This document shows, piece by piece, positions 11,224-19,287 of a DNA stretch of 64,000 bases (position 1 is its first letter; each line of letters begins with the position of its first letter). The stretch is from Verrucomicrobiota bacterium. Lineage in GTDB: Bacteria; Verrucomicrobiota; Verrucomicrobiia; Verrucomicrobiales; Verrucomicrobiaceae. Where the stretch lies: NCBI GenBank assembly GCA_025360015.1, contig JANYCZ010000008.1, positions 1-64,000 of the forward strand, in the 5' to 3' direction. A model generated the notes under the pieces. The model worked only from the letters and a program-made list of their open reading frames with translations, was not told the DNA's origin and did not search any database. The translations under genes and the position numbers were made by a program.

Positions 11224-13785
11224 TCACTTCCCCTTCCCCGCCCCCGCCCTCTTCACCGCGGGCTGGCTCTCCAGCCACGTCATGAGTTCGGGAAAGAAAT
11301 CCTCGGTGAGCTGCACGGCCACGGCGGAGTTGCGCGGGGAGGTGTTGCCGCGCGTGGCGGCGCGATCTTGCAGGTAGGTCGCAGTGCTTAGCGCGGCCAG
11401 CGCCGCGCCGCTCTTGTCACGCACTTCCAGGTAAAGGCAGAAGGCGGCGCATTCGCGTTTGTCCTCCACCATCACCCCCTTTTTCATCACCGCAGCCCGG
11501 CGCGTGGCGGTGCCGGTTTTCGCCAGGGCAAACAGCTTCAGACCCCTCGCCTCGAATTTCTTGCGCGCCGCCTTCACGCTGTCGCTGATGCGCTCTGCGG
11601 TGCTCCCTGGCAGGCCATCGGCGCACTCCTGCATCCCCGCGTACACCAGCGCCAGCGTCTCGCGTTTCAGCGGCAGTGCCGGGAAGTCCTCCAGACGGCT
11701 CTCCCTGCCGCCCTCCGCAGCAAGACGCACCTGCACCTTGCGCCCGGTGCCCAGACGCGCGTAGGCCTCGGCCAGCTTCACATTGCTCCAGTAGTTGGTG
11801 CCAGATCCTAGCAGCATGGAGGTATATTTGCCGCGCACGCTGCTCACCGTGTCCAGTTGCAGGTTTGCGCGTTCGGGCAGCACACTGGAAAAGCTGTTGT
11901 ACAAGATCTCCCGCATGTCTGCCATGGACTTGTCCGGCACGGCGCCTTCAGCCGCCGCCTGCATGGCCGCATCCTTCACGCCCAGTTGGCGCAGCATCGG
12001 CTGCAGAAGGCCCGCATCCCACATGGCGCTCGCTCCATCCGTGAGACGCTGCACTAGGCCCACGTCGTAGCATTCCGCCAGCTTCGGAAACGCCGGGACG
12101 TCCGGGCGGTCCAGGCCGCCGGGGATGGTGTCGCCACGAAAGAAAGCGGAGAGGTCGGCCTTGCCTGCGGGAAAGATCGGCGCGCCGTTCGCGCCAAAGG
12201 TCACCCCCTTGGCCAGCATCAGCAGTCCCAGATGCAGCGTGTAGTCGTTGGATGACATCCGCAGAAAACCCTTCGCGTCCACATGGCGTGGCCCGACCGT
12301 GCCATAGGGCGCAGTCAGTCTGTAGCCCAGCAGCTCGCTCCGGCCACCCGCAGGCTCCTCGATGACGAGTTTTCTCAGCTCAGGATTCGTGTCCCAGACC
12401 GCGCTGGCAAACAGCGGTTTCGTCGTCGAGCCAATCGGGATGAGGGTGAGGTTTTGGTTCAGGCTCAGGCGGCGCAGCTTGGCTTCCGTGACACTTGGCA
12501 GGGAGCCGCCTTGTGCGCGCTGGCGTAGCGACTGGATGTCTGCGGGTGCAGGATAGGACGGCATGGCCAATACATCGCCATTGAGGGCATTGATGATGCA
12601 GATGCATGCAGGCTCGAGCTGGATGTTGGAAACGGCGGAGCGCCGGGCGTCAAAGCCGCGCACGGCGTCCAGAAAGATGCGGTTCACGCTGCTGTGCAGG
12701 CCGCGATCAATCGTGAGGTGAATGTTCGGCTGGCCGATCTGCTCCGGATGCGGGTGCTGCTGCACAAAACGGTTCAGTGCATCCTGAAGCTGCTGGAAAT
12801 AGGGCAGTTCGGCAGCGAGTTCGGGATCCACCAAGTTGACCTCGCGCCCGTCTTCCAGCCAGCGGCGGCTCACCATGCCGCCGGCGTAGCGGCCGTAGCG
12901 CAGCGAAATCTCACGGCCGGTGCGCAGGTGGCGCAGGCGCAGGCGGTCGCCATCGCGCAGGGGGGCGGAGTTGTTGGGCAGCTTTGCTTCCGGCATGTCT
13001 GCACGGCGCTGCATGAAGCGGCTCACCGACTCGGAACCGGCGCGGTTGATGACGTCCCCATTGAGCTTGATCTCGCAGTCGTTGGTGTTGGTGAGTTGCA
13101 GCACCACGCGTTCCCCTACCAGGGCGAGACGCGCCAGCGGCGACTCCTCGCCCAGCAGCTCAAAGGCGCGGGCGCGGTAGTGCGTCTGGTTTTTCCCGGG
13201 GTGCGACCAGGCATCCAGTTTCAGCACGCGATAGTCCGTTGCCGAGGGCGCGCCGTCTTCGTCCGTGGCGGAAAAGCCGAGATACAAATCCTCGCTCACC
13301 AGCGATGGCAGCTTCTCACCGGCCAGCGAAAAGCTCCCGCGCCATGCCGGGCGCTTCGGGTAGGGCAGCGCAAAGTTGTGAAACTGCTGGGCGATGTAGA
13401 TCTTGCCATCCAGACGCACCTCGAAGAAGCCGCCGCCCGTTTCATTGAAGTCGCGCAGGTCCTCATGGAGGCGGCGGCTTTCCTGGTAGAACTGCGCCTG
13501 GCGAGGGTTCGCATTCGCATCATCAAAGATCATGCGGCCCCACGGCGGCAGCACCTGTCGCGGATCGGCAGGCGCTGTCTTGTCATGCCGGATGGCACCC
13601 GCCTTCGCCATCGTCGTCACATTTTTGCGATAGCCCTCCGGCACATAGTAGTTCGTGGCCTCATCATCCACATGCGCCCCCGCGACAAACAGGACTGCGG
13701 CAATCAGACCCAGTGCCACCGCACAGCACGCCACCCACAGGAGCAGCGGCCGTTGATGGATTTGAGGGATGGGAAGCGTGTGCAT
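11224..13785 (-). CDS. Class B penicillin-binding-protein-like transpeptidase
   Basis: An 853-residue protein with one N-terminal membrane helix (about residues 14-36) and a long extracytoplasmic part. The C-terminal half has the three transpeptidase motifs in order: Ser453-x-x-Lys456 (GSTTKP), Ser511-x-Asn513 (MSSND) and Lys756-Thr-Gly (LAKTGTAT). It should cross-link peptidoglycan at the inner membrane. The roughly 400-residue N-terminal portion has beta-rich segments (e.g. DGDRLRLRHLRTGREISLR) and does not look like a standard PBP dimerisation domain. The ATG at 13785 was chosen because an upstream extension to 13860 would translate the flanking palindromic repeat. Its probable partner, the SEDS-like gene, lies upstream on the same strand beyond the transposase unit. 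Confidence 0.82.
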   Translation of the reverse strand: MHTLPIPQIHQRPLLLWVACCAVALGLIAAVLFVAGAHVDDEATNYYVPEGYRKNVTTMAKAGAIRHDKTAPADPRQVLPPWGRMIFDDANANPRQAQFYQESRRLHEDLRDFNETGGGFFEVRLDGKIYIAQQFHNFALPYPKRPAWRGSFSLAGEKLPSLVSEDLYLGFSATDEDGAPSATDYRVLKLDAWSHPGKNQTHYRARAFELLGEESPLARLALVGERVVLQLTNTNDCEIKLNGDVINRAGSESVSRFMQRRADMPEAKLPNNSAPLRDGDRLRLRHLRTGREISLRYGRYAGGMVSRRWLEDGREVNLVDPELAAELPYFQQLQDALNRFVQQHPHPEQIGQPNIHLTIDRGLHSSVNRIFLDAVRGFDARRSAVSNIQLEPACICIINALNGDVLAMPSYPAPADIQSLRQRAQGGSLPSVTEAKLRRLSLNQNLTLIPIGSTTKPLFASAVWDTNPELRKLVIEEPAGGRSELLGYRLTAPYGTVGPRHVDAKGFLRMSSNDYTLHLGLLMLAKGVTFGANGAPIFPAGKADLSAFFRGDTIPGGLDRPDVPAFPKLAECYDVGLVQRLTDGASAMWDAGLLQPMLRQLGVKDAAMQAAAEGAVPDKSMADMREILYNSFSSVLPERANLQLDTVSSVRGKYTSMLLGSGTNYWSNVKLAEAYARLGTGRKVQVRLAAEGGRESRLEDFPALPLKRETLALVYAGMQECADGLPGSTAERISDSVKAARKKFEARGLKLFALAKTGTATRRAAVMKKGVMVEDKRECAAFCLYLEVRDKSGAALAALSTATYLQDRAATRGNTSPRNSAVAVQLTEDFFPELMTWLESQPAVKRAGAGKGK

Positions 13786-13810
13786 GGGGAGTGAGCTGAG
13801 GGTCTCTGGA

Positions 13811-13955
13811 AGTGGCCCGCACAGTCCTCTGTGCGGAACGAGCGAAGGTAGGGCGAGCAAGTTAAGAAAGGGGGCGGTTCGGACTTTGCGATCTATGGGT
13901 TGGGTTCGGGAGTGCTACGGCCTGCGGTTCCGCACAGAGGACTGTGCGGGCCACT
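13811..13955. repeat. 145-bp palindrome pair, copy 1 (REP/BIME-like)
   Basis: A 29-nt element at 13811-13839 (agtggcccgcacagtcctct, then gtgcggaac) and its exact reverse complement at 13927-13955 enclose an 87-bp spacer. Each 29-mer is itself partly palindromic (CCGCACAG...CTGTGCGG). The same arrangement with the same total length recurs at 14615-14759, on the other side of the REP-associated transposase gene. Confidence 0.9.
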
Positions 13956-14605
13956 TGATCAGGGCCACTTCCATAAATGAATTCACCAGCTTGCAAACGC
14001 GCGCGCGCCGGGTTTTCGGCGATGTAGCGGCGAATTTTCTCGAAGGATGTCTCATCACGGATCAGGTGGTCAAAACTCTCGTCCTGCCAAAAACGGCCCT
14101 TCTGCTGAATACGGCGGTTGATCTCCAGCGCGGTCCATTTTTTCCAGGACGCCACCTGCTTCAGCATGGCTCCGCGCTCCAGGCCTCCGACGATCAGGTG
14201 AACATGGTTCGGCATGATGACATGGTCCCCCAGGGTGTAAGCCGTACCGTGGCGGAAATGAAGCGAGTCACGCACGATCTGCGCCAGCGCAGGCTGCCGC
14301 AGCGGGCAGTCTCCGTGGCAGGCATCCAGCTCCACCTCCAGTGTGCGGGTGAAGCGGCGGAAGTCTCTTCGCTGTGCTTCCGGCAGCCGCTCCAGTTCCG
14401 CCCGCCAGTCGGGCTGCGCAGGGTCGATGCCGTGATGCCGCAGCCAGGACTCGCGCTCTGAGATCCAGCGTTTCCACACTTCATGCGGGATGGAGTCCTG
14501 CGTGCGCCAGGTGATGAAGTAAGTGGCCCCCTCCTGCTCCCAATGCGGCAGGTCGCCATGCGTGATGGTGAGCGTTTTCGCGGGATCAAAGAACTGGAAT
14601 GACAT
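13862..14605 (-). CDS. REP-associated tyrosine transposase (RAYT, Y1-transposase family)
   Basis: A 247-residue HUH endonuclease of the Y1_Tnp family. The HUH motif is His134-Val-His136 within IMPNHVHLIVGG. The catalytic Tyr is probably Tyr194 in IRRYIAENPARA. RAYTs bind and cut REP hairpins and are thought to spread them. This gene is bracketed by two matching palindrome pairs. ATG 14605 (MSFQFFDPAK) fits the family N-terminus. A longer frame to 14626 would run into the repeat. The last 30 or so residues are encoded by the left palindrome and its spacer (residues about 217-226 by the 29-mer itself), so the C-terminus may be read-through rather than functional sequence. Confidence 0.88.
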   Translation of the reverse strand: MSFQFFDPAKTLTITHGDLPHWEQEGATYFITWRTQDSIPHEVWKRWISERESWLRHHGIDPAQPDWRAELERLPEAQRRDFRRFTRTLEVELDACHGDCPLRQPALAQIVRDSLHFRHGTAYTLGDHVIMPNHVHLIVGGLERGAMLKQVASWKKWTALEINRRIQQKGRFWQDESFDHLIRDETSFEKIRRYIAENPARARLQAGEFIYGSGPDQVARTVLCAEPQAVALPNPTHRSQSPNRPLS

Positions 14606-14614
14606 GGCTTTGGA

Positions 14615-14759
14615 AGTGGCCCGCACAGTCCGCTGTGCGGAACAAGCGAAGGTATGACGAGCAAGTTAAGAAAGGGTGTGGTTCGGACTTTGAGCGTTTG
14701 AGATTGAGTTCGGTGATTGTTCGGCCTGCGGTTCCGCACAGAGGACTGTGCGGGCCACT
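14615..14759. repeat. 145-bp palindrome pair, copy 2 (REP/BIME-like)
   Basis: A 29-nt element at 14615-14643, differing from copy 1 by a single base (ccgctg for cctctg), and its inverted partner at 14731-14759 enclose an 87-bp spacer. The spacer is partly conserved with copy 1 (e.g. gcgagcaagttaagaaaggg in copy 1 and gacgagcaagttaagaaagg here). Direct repetition of the whole 145-bp unit flanks the RAYT gene. Confidence 0.9.
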
Positions 14760-14761
14760 GT

Positions 14762-17700
14762 TCATGGTTCATTCCCTTCGATCACATCCGCGAGCACGGC
14801 GGAGGCGGGTTTCTCGAAGGTCTGCGCATGGAAGTCCGCACGGGCAATGCCGAGCATGATGAGGAAAATCAGCGCGAAGCTTTCGGCCACATCGCTCCAG
14901 CTGTTGAGGCCGAGCAGGTACATGTTGCGGCCGGTGAAGGGCAGCAGGCCGTAGTTCGCGGCCATCATGTAGAGGCTCACCAGCGCGAAGGACATGCCCG
15001 CCATGAGGCTGAGCCAGCTTGTCAGGGAGTTGATGCGATCCCGCCCGCCCAACGCACTGATCATTACTGCGAGATAGGCCAGCATGACCGCCAGCGCGCC
15101 AACCACGCCGAACTGCGCGAAGATGAACACGGAGGAGACATTGTCATTCAGCGCGGTCACCGCCTTCGCGGAGAGAACATCCACCTGGAGGTAGCCTTCG
15201 CCCAACAAGCCGCGATGCGCGTAGTTCGCCATGATCGCATGATCCTGTGCGATGCGCTCGGCGGTGTCTGTGCCGAGGTTGATGAGGTAATCCTCATGCG
15301 CAAACTGCAGCACGCGCAGCAGCGTGCTGTCGGTGACGAGTTCCTCGTCGCTGGTCATTTCCTGCGCCACGTGGGGCCAAAGATTGAGCAGCGCCTTGGG
15401 AGCTGTGAAGACCAGCAGCATCATCACCAGCGGCACCATCAGCCCCAGCCCGGCCACGCCAGCCAGCCATGGCTTCTGCGCCTTCAGTTCCTCCGGGGAC
15501 ACACGCAGGCTGCGCATCACGCCCTCCCACAGCGCGCTCACGCCTACGGTGGCCAGCACCAGGGCCATCGGTACGAAGTAGAGAAACATGCCCAGATCAC
15601 TCACGACGCCCGCCGTGAAAGCCTGGCAGCCAAAGAGCCAGAGCGTCACCAGCGCAAAGCGCCCCACCACCCCTGCGGCCAGTCCGCCCGCACTCTCCTT
15701 TTCCCGCCACAGCAGCAGGCAGGCCTGCGCAAACAAGAGCAAGTACCCCGGCACAAAGAACACCGACAGCGCGATGCGCAGGCCGCCAAACGACAGCGCC
15801 TCCTTCGCACCCAGCGCGACCAGCAGCAGCAGGCGCAGCAGCACCAGCGCCGCCGCGATGGCACACAGCCACGGATACGTCAGCCGCGACTCGATGCCGC
15901 GCAGCCGCTGCTCGATGCGGCCCGGCAGGAGTTCACGCGCCAAAAACATGCCCATCCCCAGCAGCACCGGCGCGGCCACCAGCGTCTTCATGGCCACGCT
16001 CACGATGTCCGGATTGAACGGCGGATTCACCAGCACCGCCTGGCCGAAGATGACGCGATTGCAGGTCAGAAAGGACACGCCAAACTGCAGCGACATCCAC
16101 CAGAACGACGCGCCGTTTTTCCATGCGACCACCAGCGCGATGAGCCCGGCCACGATGACCCAGAAAATGCGCCACGGCGGGATCGTTTCCTTGGTGATGG
16201 AGAGCAGCAGACGGTGGCTGCCGCCGATCTTGAAAGGATCGCCATAGTCGAGCGCCTGCCGTTTGAAATCATCCTGCACGTTGAAGCCCGCCCACTGCAT
16301 CTCCACATCAGCATTGGCTTCGTCAAACGCGCGGGTCAGCAGCGGGAAGGTGATCTGGTGCGGCAGATCGCTGAAGCCGCTGCGGTCATTGAGGCCAAAG
16401 CGCACGCCCTTCAGCGTGGCATCATCCCGCGCGGCCAGTTCCTCCTTCACCTCGGACATGGACACGGAGCGGGTCATGGGCCGCTCAAATTCCACGTGCA
16501 GGACCGGCACCTCTTTCTTGCCGCGCTCCTCCATGACCACACTCAGACTGGCAAAGCGCCGACGCAGCGCGATCCGCTGCGCATCGTAGGCCGTGGCGGG
16601 GTGGAGTACGCTGCCCAGACTGCTGGCGATGCGCTCCCCCTGCACCTCCGCGAGCACTTGGAGGATCTCCAGCGTCTCGCCCTTTTGCAGTACCCCCGTC
16701 TCGGTAAAAGCCGTGGCCACCGGCCGGCCCGCGCGGGTGAGCGTCAGCCCAGGGTCCAGTTGCAGCAGGGCCGCGCCATTCACCCAGGCCGGATGCTCCG
16801 GCGTGTAGGCAATGACCGACCGCAGGCTGCCCTCCCGCGCCGCCATCTGGTTCAGCGGAAACACCCGCTGCGTCCACAGCCGGCGGGTGAAAAGATTCAC
16901 CGGCACATCAATCAGCGGCATGCTGATGGTACGGTTCGGCAGCTCCCAGTGCGTCTGGATCAGCGGCTGCCACGCGCAGCGCCAGCGGTTGATGGGCTCG
17001 GCGGTCACGACCGCAGCAGCCGCTGTGTCAGTGCCGTCGGCATCGTCGTCGTCATCATCGTCGCTGGTATCGTCGTCATCCGGAGGATCCGCAGGCGTGG
17101 CACCCTCCGCAGGCTTGGTGCCTTCCGCAGGTTTCACCACCGCTGGCACCGGCACGGGCACAGGAGCTGGCATCGCCGCACCCAGCAGATGAAAGGTGCC
17201 GGCATAGGGCACGCTGGCCTCGCCGACCGGCAGCGCCTTGCCCACCGCCACCGTCTGCGGATACACCCCGCTGATGCGCCCCCCTCTCTGGGCATCCAGT
17301 CCGTCCTTGGTGAGCTCCACTGTTAGCTTCCCATCCGCGTCCACATGCAGTGTCATGGCACCGGCAGGCAGTCCTTTGATGAACACATGATCCTCCAGCG
17401 AGCCGCCCACGCGATAGGCACGGCCTGTCTCCACCTCAAAGGGAAAGGCCACGGGCTGATCCAGCAAAGATTTCCAGGTCATGCCGGCAGACGTGCGCAA
17501 CGGCGCTGCGGATTCCTCAAACGTCATCGTGCCCGCCAGGGGTTCCTGCTTTACCAGCGCCACGGTGGTCAGCCCGCTGCGATAGGGCGCGCGCAGTTCC
17601 GCCTTGTCGCCAAAGCTCACCCGCCGGCCATTGATGAGCACGCCCCATTCATTGGCCCAGCCGCCGCCTTTCACGATCACCAGCGTCCCGCCGTCCAGTT

Positions 17701-18316
17701 TCAGGCCCATGACCTGCGGCACCAGCCCCGGGAGTCTTGCCATGCCTGTGCCGCTGCTGCCCACCCAGCGCGTGGCCCCGGTGACATCCATCTCCATGCG
17801 CTGCTTCCCCAGCCGCCATTGCGCGATGATCCCTCCCCCTTCCTCCGCAGGCACGTTGATCTGATCCCCATTCGTCAGCGGCACCAGCCGAGGCACGCCG
17901 CCCTCTTCCAGCGCCACGAGCTGGCCAGCACTGCGCACCAGGATGCCCCGCTGATAACCGGGCCCCGGCAGGATTTTTAATTTATCTCCGTCCATGCGGA
18001 GCAGCAGCGCCTCCGGTGGTAGCCCCGGCACCTCGATGCCGTCCTCCGCACGCCCACCCGTGAGAGCCCCGCCCAGGGGGATCGCCTGCTTCTTGCCATC
18101 GCGCCCCACGAGATCCATCTCCAGCCCGCTGAGCTGCACATGGCCCACGCGGTGGCACATGCCGCCGCCGAACAGCAGCACCGCCGTGACCGCGTAGCAG
18201 GACACCACCGGCAGCACCGCAAAGAACCGCGGCAGCCGCCCTCCGACATACCAGACAAACGCCATCGCCAGAAAGACCCCGGCGGGCAGGAGGTAGAAGA
18301 GAGTGAGGGTCGGCAT
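14762..18316 (-). CDS. SEDS (FtsW/RodA)-like membrane protein with large N-terminal soluble domain
   Basis: About 1184 residues. Two N-terminal membrane helices (residues about 5-50) are followed by about 580 soluble residues. These are beta-rich and contain FHA-like stretches (LINGRRVSFGDKAELR), a Pro/Ala segment and an Asp-rich run. About ten membrane helices follow. The C-terminal part has SEDS-like features: GLLGEGYLQ, NDNVSSVFIFAQFGVVG (compare HTDFIFA in RodA/FtsW) and GLLPFTGRNMYLLGL (compare GLLPVTGIPLPF). The usual Asp directly before FIFA is not in place, but an Asp lies five residues upstream. The predicted role is glycan-strand polymerisation with the class B transpeptidase. ATG 18316 (MPTLTLFYLL) was preferred to 18367 because it starts at the first helix. 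The assignment rests on motif resemblance only. Confidence 0.65.
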   Translation of the reverse strand: MPTLTLFYLLPAGVFLAMAFVWYVGGRLPRFFAVLPVVSCYAVTAVLLFGGGMCHRVGHVQLSGLEMDLVGRDGKKQAIPLGGALTGGRAEDGIEVPGLPPEALLLRMDGDKLKILPGPGYQRGILVRSAGQLVALEEGGVPRLVPLTNGDQINVPAEEGGGIIAQWRLGKQRMEMDVTGATRWVGSSGTGMARLPGLVPQVMGLKLDGGTLVIVKGGGWANEWGVLINGRRVSFGDKAELRAPYRSGLTTVALVKQEPLAGTMTFEESAAPLRTSAGMTWKSLLDQPVAFPFEVETGRAYRVGGSLEDHVFIKGLPAGAMTLHVDADGKLTVELTKDGLDAQRGGRISGVYPQTVAVGKALPVGEASVPYAGTFHLLGAAMPAPVPVPVPAVVKPAEGTKPAEGATPADPPDDDDTSDDDDDDDADGTDTAAAAVVTAEPINRWRCAWQPLIQTHWELPNRTISMPLIDVPVNLFTRRLWTQRVFPLNQMAAREGSLRSVIAYTPEHPAWVNGAALLQLDPGLTLTRAGRPVATAFTETGVLQKGETLEILQVLAEVQGERIASSLGSVLHPATAYDAQRIALRRRFASLSVVMEERGKKEVPVLHVEFERPMTRSVSMSEVKEELAARDDATLKGVRFGLNDRSGFSDLPHQITFPLLTRAFDEANADVEMQWAGFNVQDDFKRQALDYGDPFKIGGSHRLLLSITKETIPPWRIFWVIVAGLIALVVAWKNGASFWWMSLQFGVSFLTCNRVIFGQAVLVNPPFNPDIVSVAMKTLVAAPVLLGMGMFLARELLPGRIEQRLRGIESRLTYPWLCAIAAALVLLRLLLLVALGAKEALSFGGLRIALSVFFVPGYLLLFAQACLLLWREKESAGGLAAGVVGRFALVTLWLFGCQAFTAGVVSDLGMFLYFVPMALVLATVGVSALWEGVMRSLRVSPEELKAQKPWLAGVAGLGLMVPLVMMLLVFTAPKALLNLWPHVAQEMTSDEELVTDSTLLRVLQFAHEDYLINLGTDTAERIAQDHAIMANYAHRGLLGEGYLQVDVLSAKAVTALNDNVSSVFIFAQFGVVGALAVMLAYLAVMISALGGRDRINSLTSWLSLMAGMSFALVSLYMMAANYGLLPFTGRNMYLLGLNSWSDVAESFALIFLIMLGIARADFHAQTFEKPASAVLADVIEGNEP

Positions 18317-18567
18317 GAAGGTTGTGAGAGTTAGATTAAGAAACTCCGCACAGAAGGCGAGAAACATTCCATGAAGAATGAGGCCTCAAATGCAGCCACG
18401 GGGGTCGCAGGGGAGGAGAGAGGCTTCGCGCGGTTTTTCCGTCTGATTCGTTTGCCACAGCGGTGAGCCAGGGCAGCGCACGCTGAGGCTCGCTTGCCTT
18501 GGGCCCAAATCCTTCCACGTAAAAGATGCCTGTCGTATGGAGAGCCTTGCCTGCAATCAGCCCACAC

Positions 18568-18621
18568 AACGGTGTCCAAAGCTCCAGGCGCAAAACTGCG
18601 TCTGGAGCTTTGGACACCGTT
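18568..18621. repeat. Perfect 20-bp inverted repeat (hairpin)
   Basis: aacggtgtccaaagctccag and its exact complement ctggagctttggacaccgtt are separated by 14 bases. Within the loop GCGCA/TGCGT can add four more pairs. No U-run follows on either strand. Confidence 0.85.
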
Positions 18622-18635
18622 GTTGGAGTGCCATT

Positions 18636-18966
18636 CATTCCTGCCATGAATGGCGCTCAGTTAAGGGCGGTCGTCGCGGAATGGAGCGACGCAGGCCCCA
18701 AGGGTACTGGCGCGCGGACCTCCGAGTCCGCAGCACTCCGCAAACACACGTCGCTCCGTAGCGTCCCTGCCGCCATCGCTCTCTCGTCCCGGTGGTCCTC
18801 GTGTTTCCGCTGTTCTGTCTGCAGCCACACCCGCTGCGTGGAGGCGACCCGCTGCGGGCTCGGAGGCCCGCGCGCCAGGGACTTTTTTTCAGCGGAGCCT
18901 TGGGGTTAGTAGGAGGTGAGAAAAGAACGAAGCACCGCCTTAACCGAGTGTCATTCATTCCTGGCA
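18636..18966. repeat. Composite inverted element: A(+) B(-) B(+) A(-)
   Basis: Unit A (cattcctgccatgaatggcg, then ctcagttaagggcggtcg) at 18636-18673 reappears inverted at 18929-18966. Unit B (ctggcgcgcggacctccgag, then tccgcagcactccgc) at 18707-18741 reappears inverted at 18851-18877. The symmetry suggests a nonautonomous mobile or BIME-like element of about 330 bp. Single A and B units occur again at 49155-49190 and 49324-49357. Confidence 0.65.
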
Positions 18967-19287
18967 TTATTAACTTCGGCGGATTCCGTTCATCGCGGCT
19001 TTTAACCAAGAAAATATCCTCCTTGGAGCCTTCCTTGAAAGGCAACGTGTGAGATTGCCATGACTGGAGCCTTGCTCTTGGTCCCAGTATTGCTGACGGC
19101 AAGACAGGGAAAAGTTCAGCAGCGGAGTCTGGGACTCTCCCAGCGTCACCTGCTGCTCTTTGCCTCCCACCGTCTTGTCGAACCGGCCAGCGATGCATGC
19201 CCGCAACGCCGAACCGTGTTCTTATGCGCAATCACGTAAATTTCGTGAAAAAGATGTGGGCTTGTCTTTTTGAAGGAAATGATCACC

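Larger units (their letters stand above)
18317..19287. other. 970-bp gene-free region rich in inverted repeats
   Basis: No frame here looks like a protein gene. The stretch holds a 20-bp-arm hairpin (18568-18621), a 9-bp-arm hairpin (18630-18654), and a symmetrical set of two repeat types: A at 18636-18673, B inverted at 18707-18741, B direct at 18851-18877 and A inverted at 18929-18966. The region lies between the divergent SEDS-like gene and the proline-rich protein gene, so their promoters should also lie here. Confidence 0.7.

Noticed and set aside
14717-17326. Long plus-strand frame of 869 codons opposite the SEDS-like gene
   Set aside because: It is very rich in His, Arg and Gln without hydrophobic or domain pattern, as expected for the antisense of a GC-rich gene. 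The minus-strand product has membrane helices and SEDS-like motifs.
18526-18909. Short overlapping frames on both strands in the repeat-rich gap
   Set aside because: They run through inverted repeats and palindromes and lack start signals or protein-like composition.
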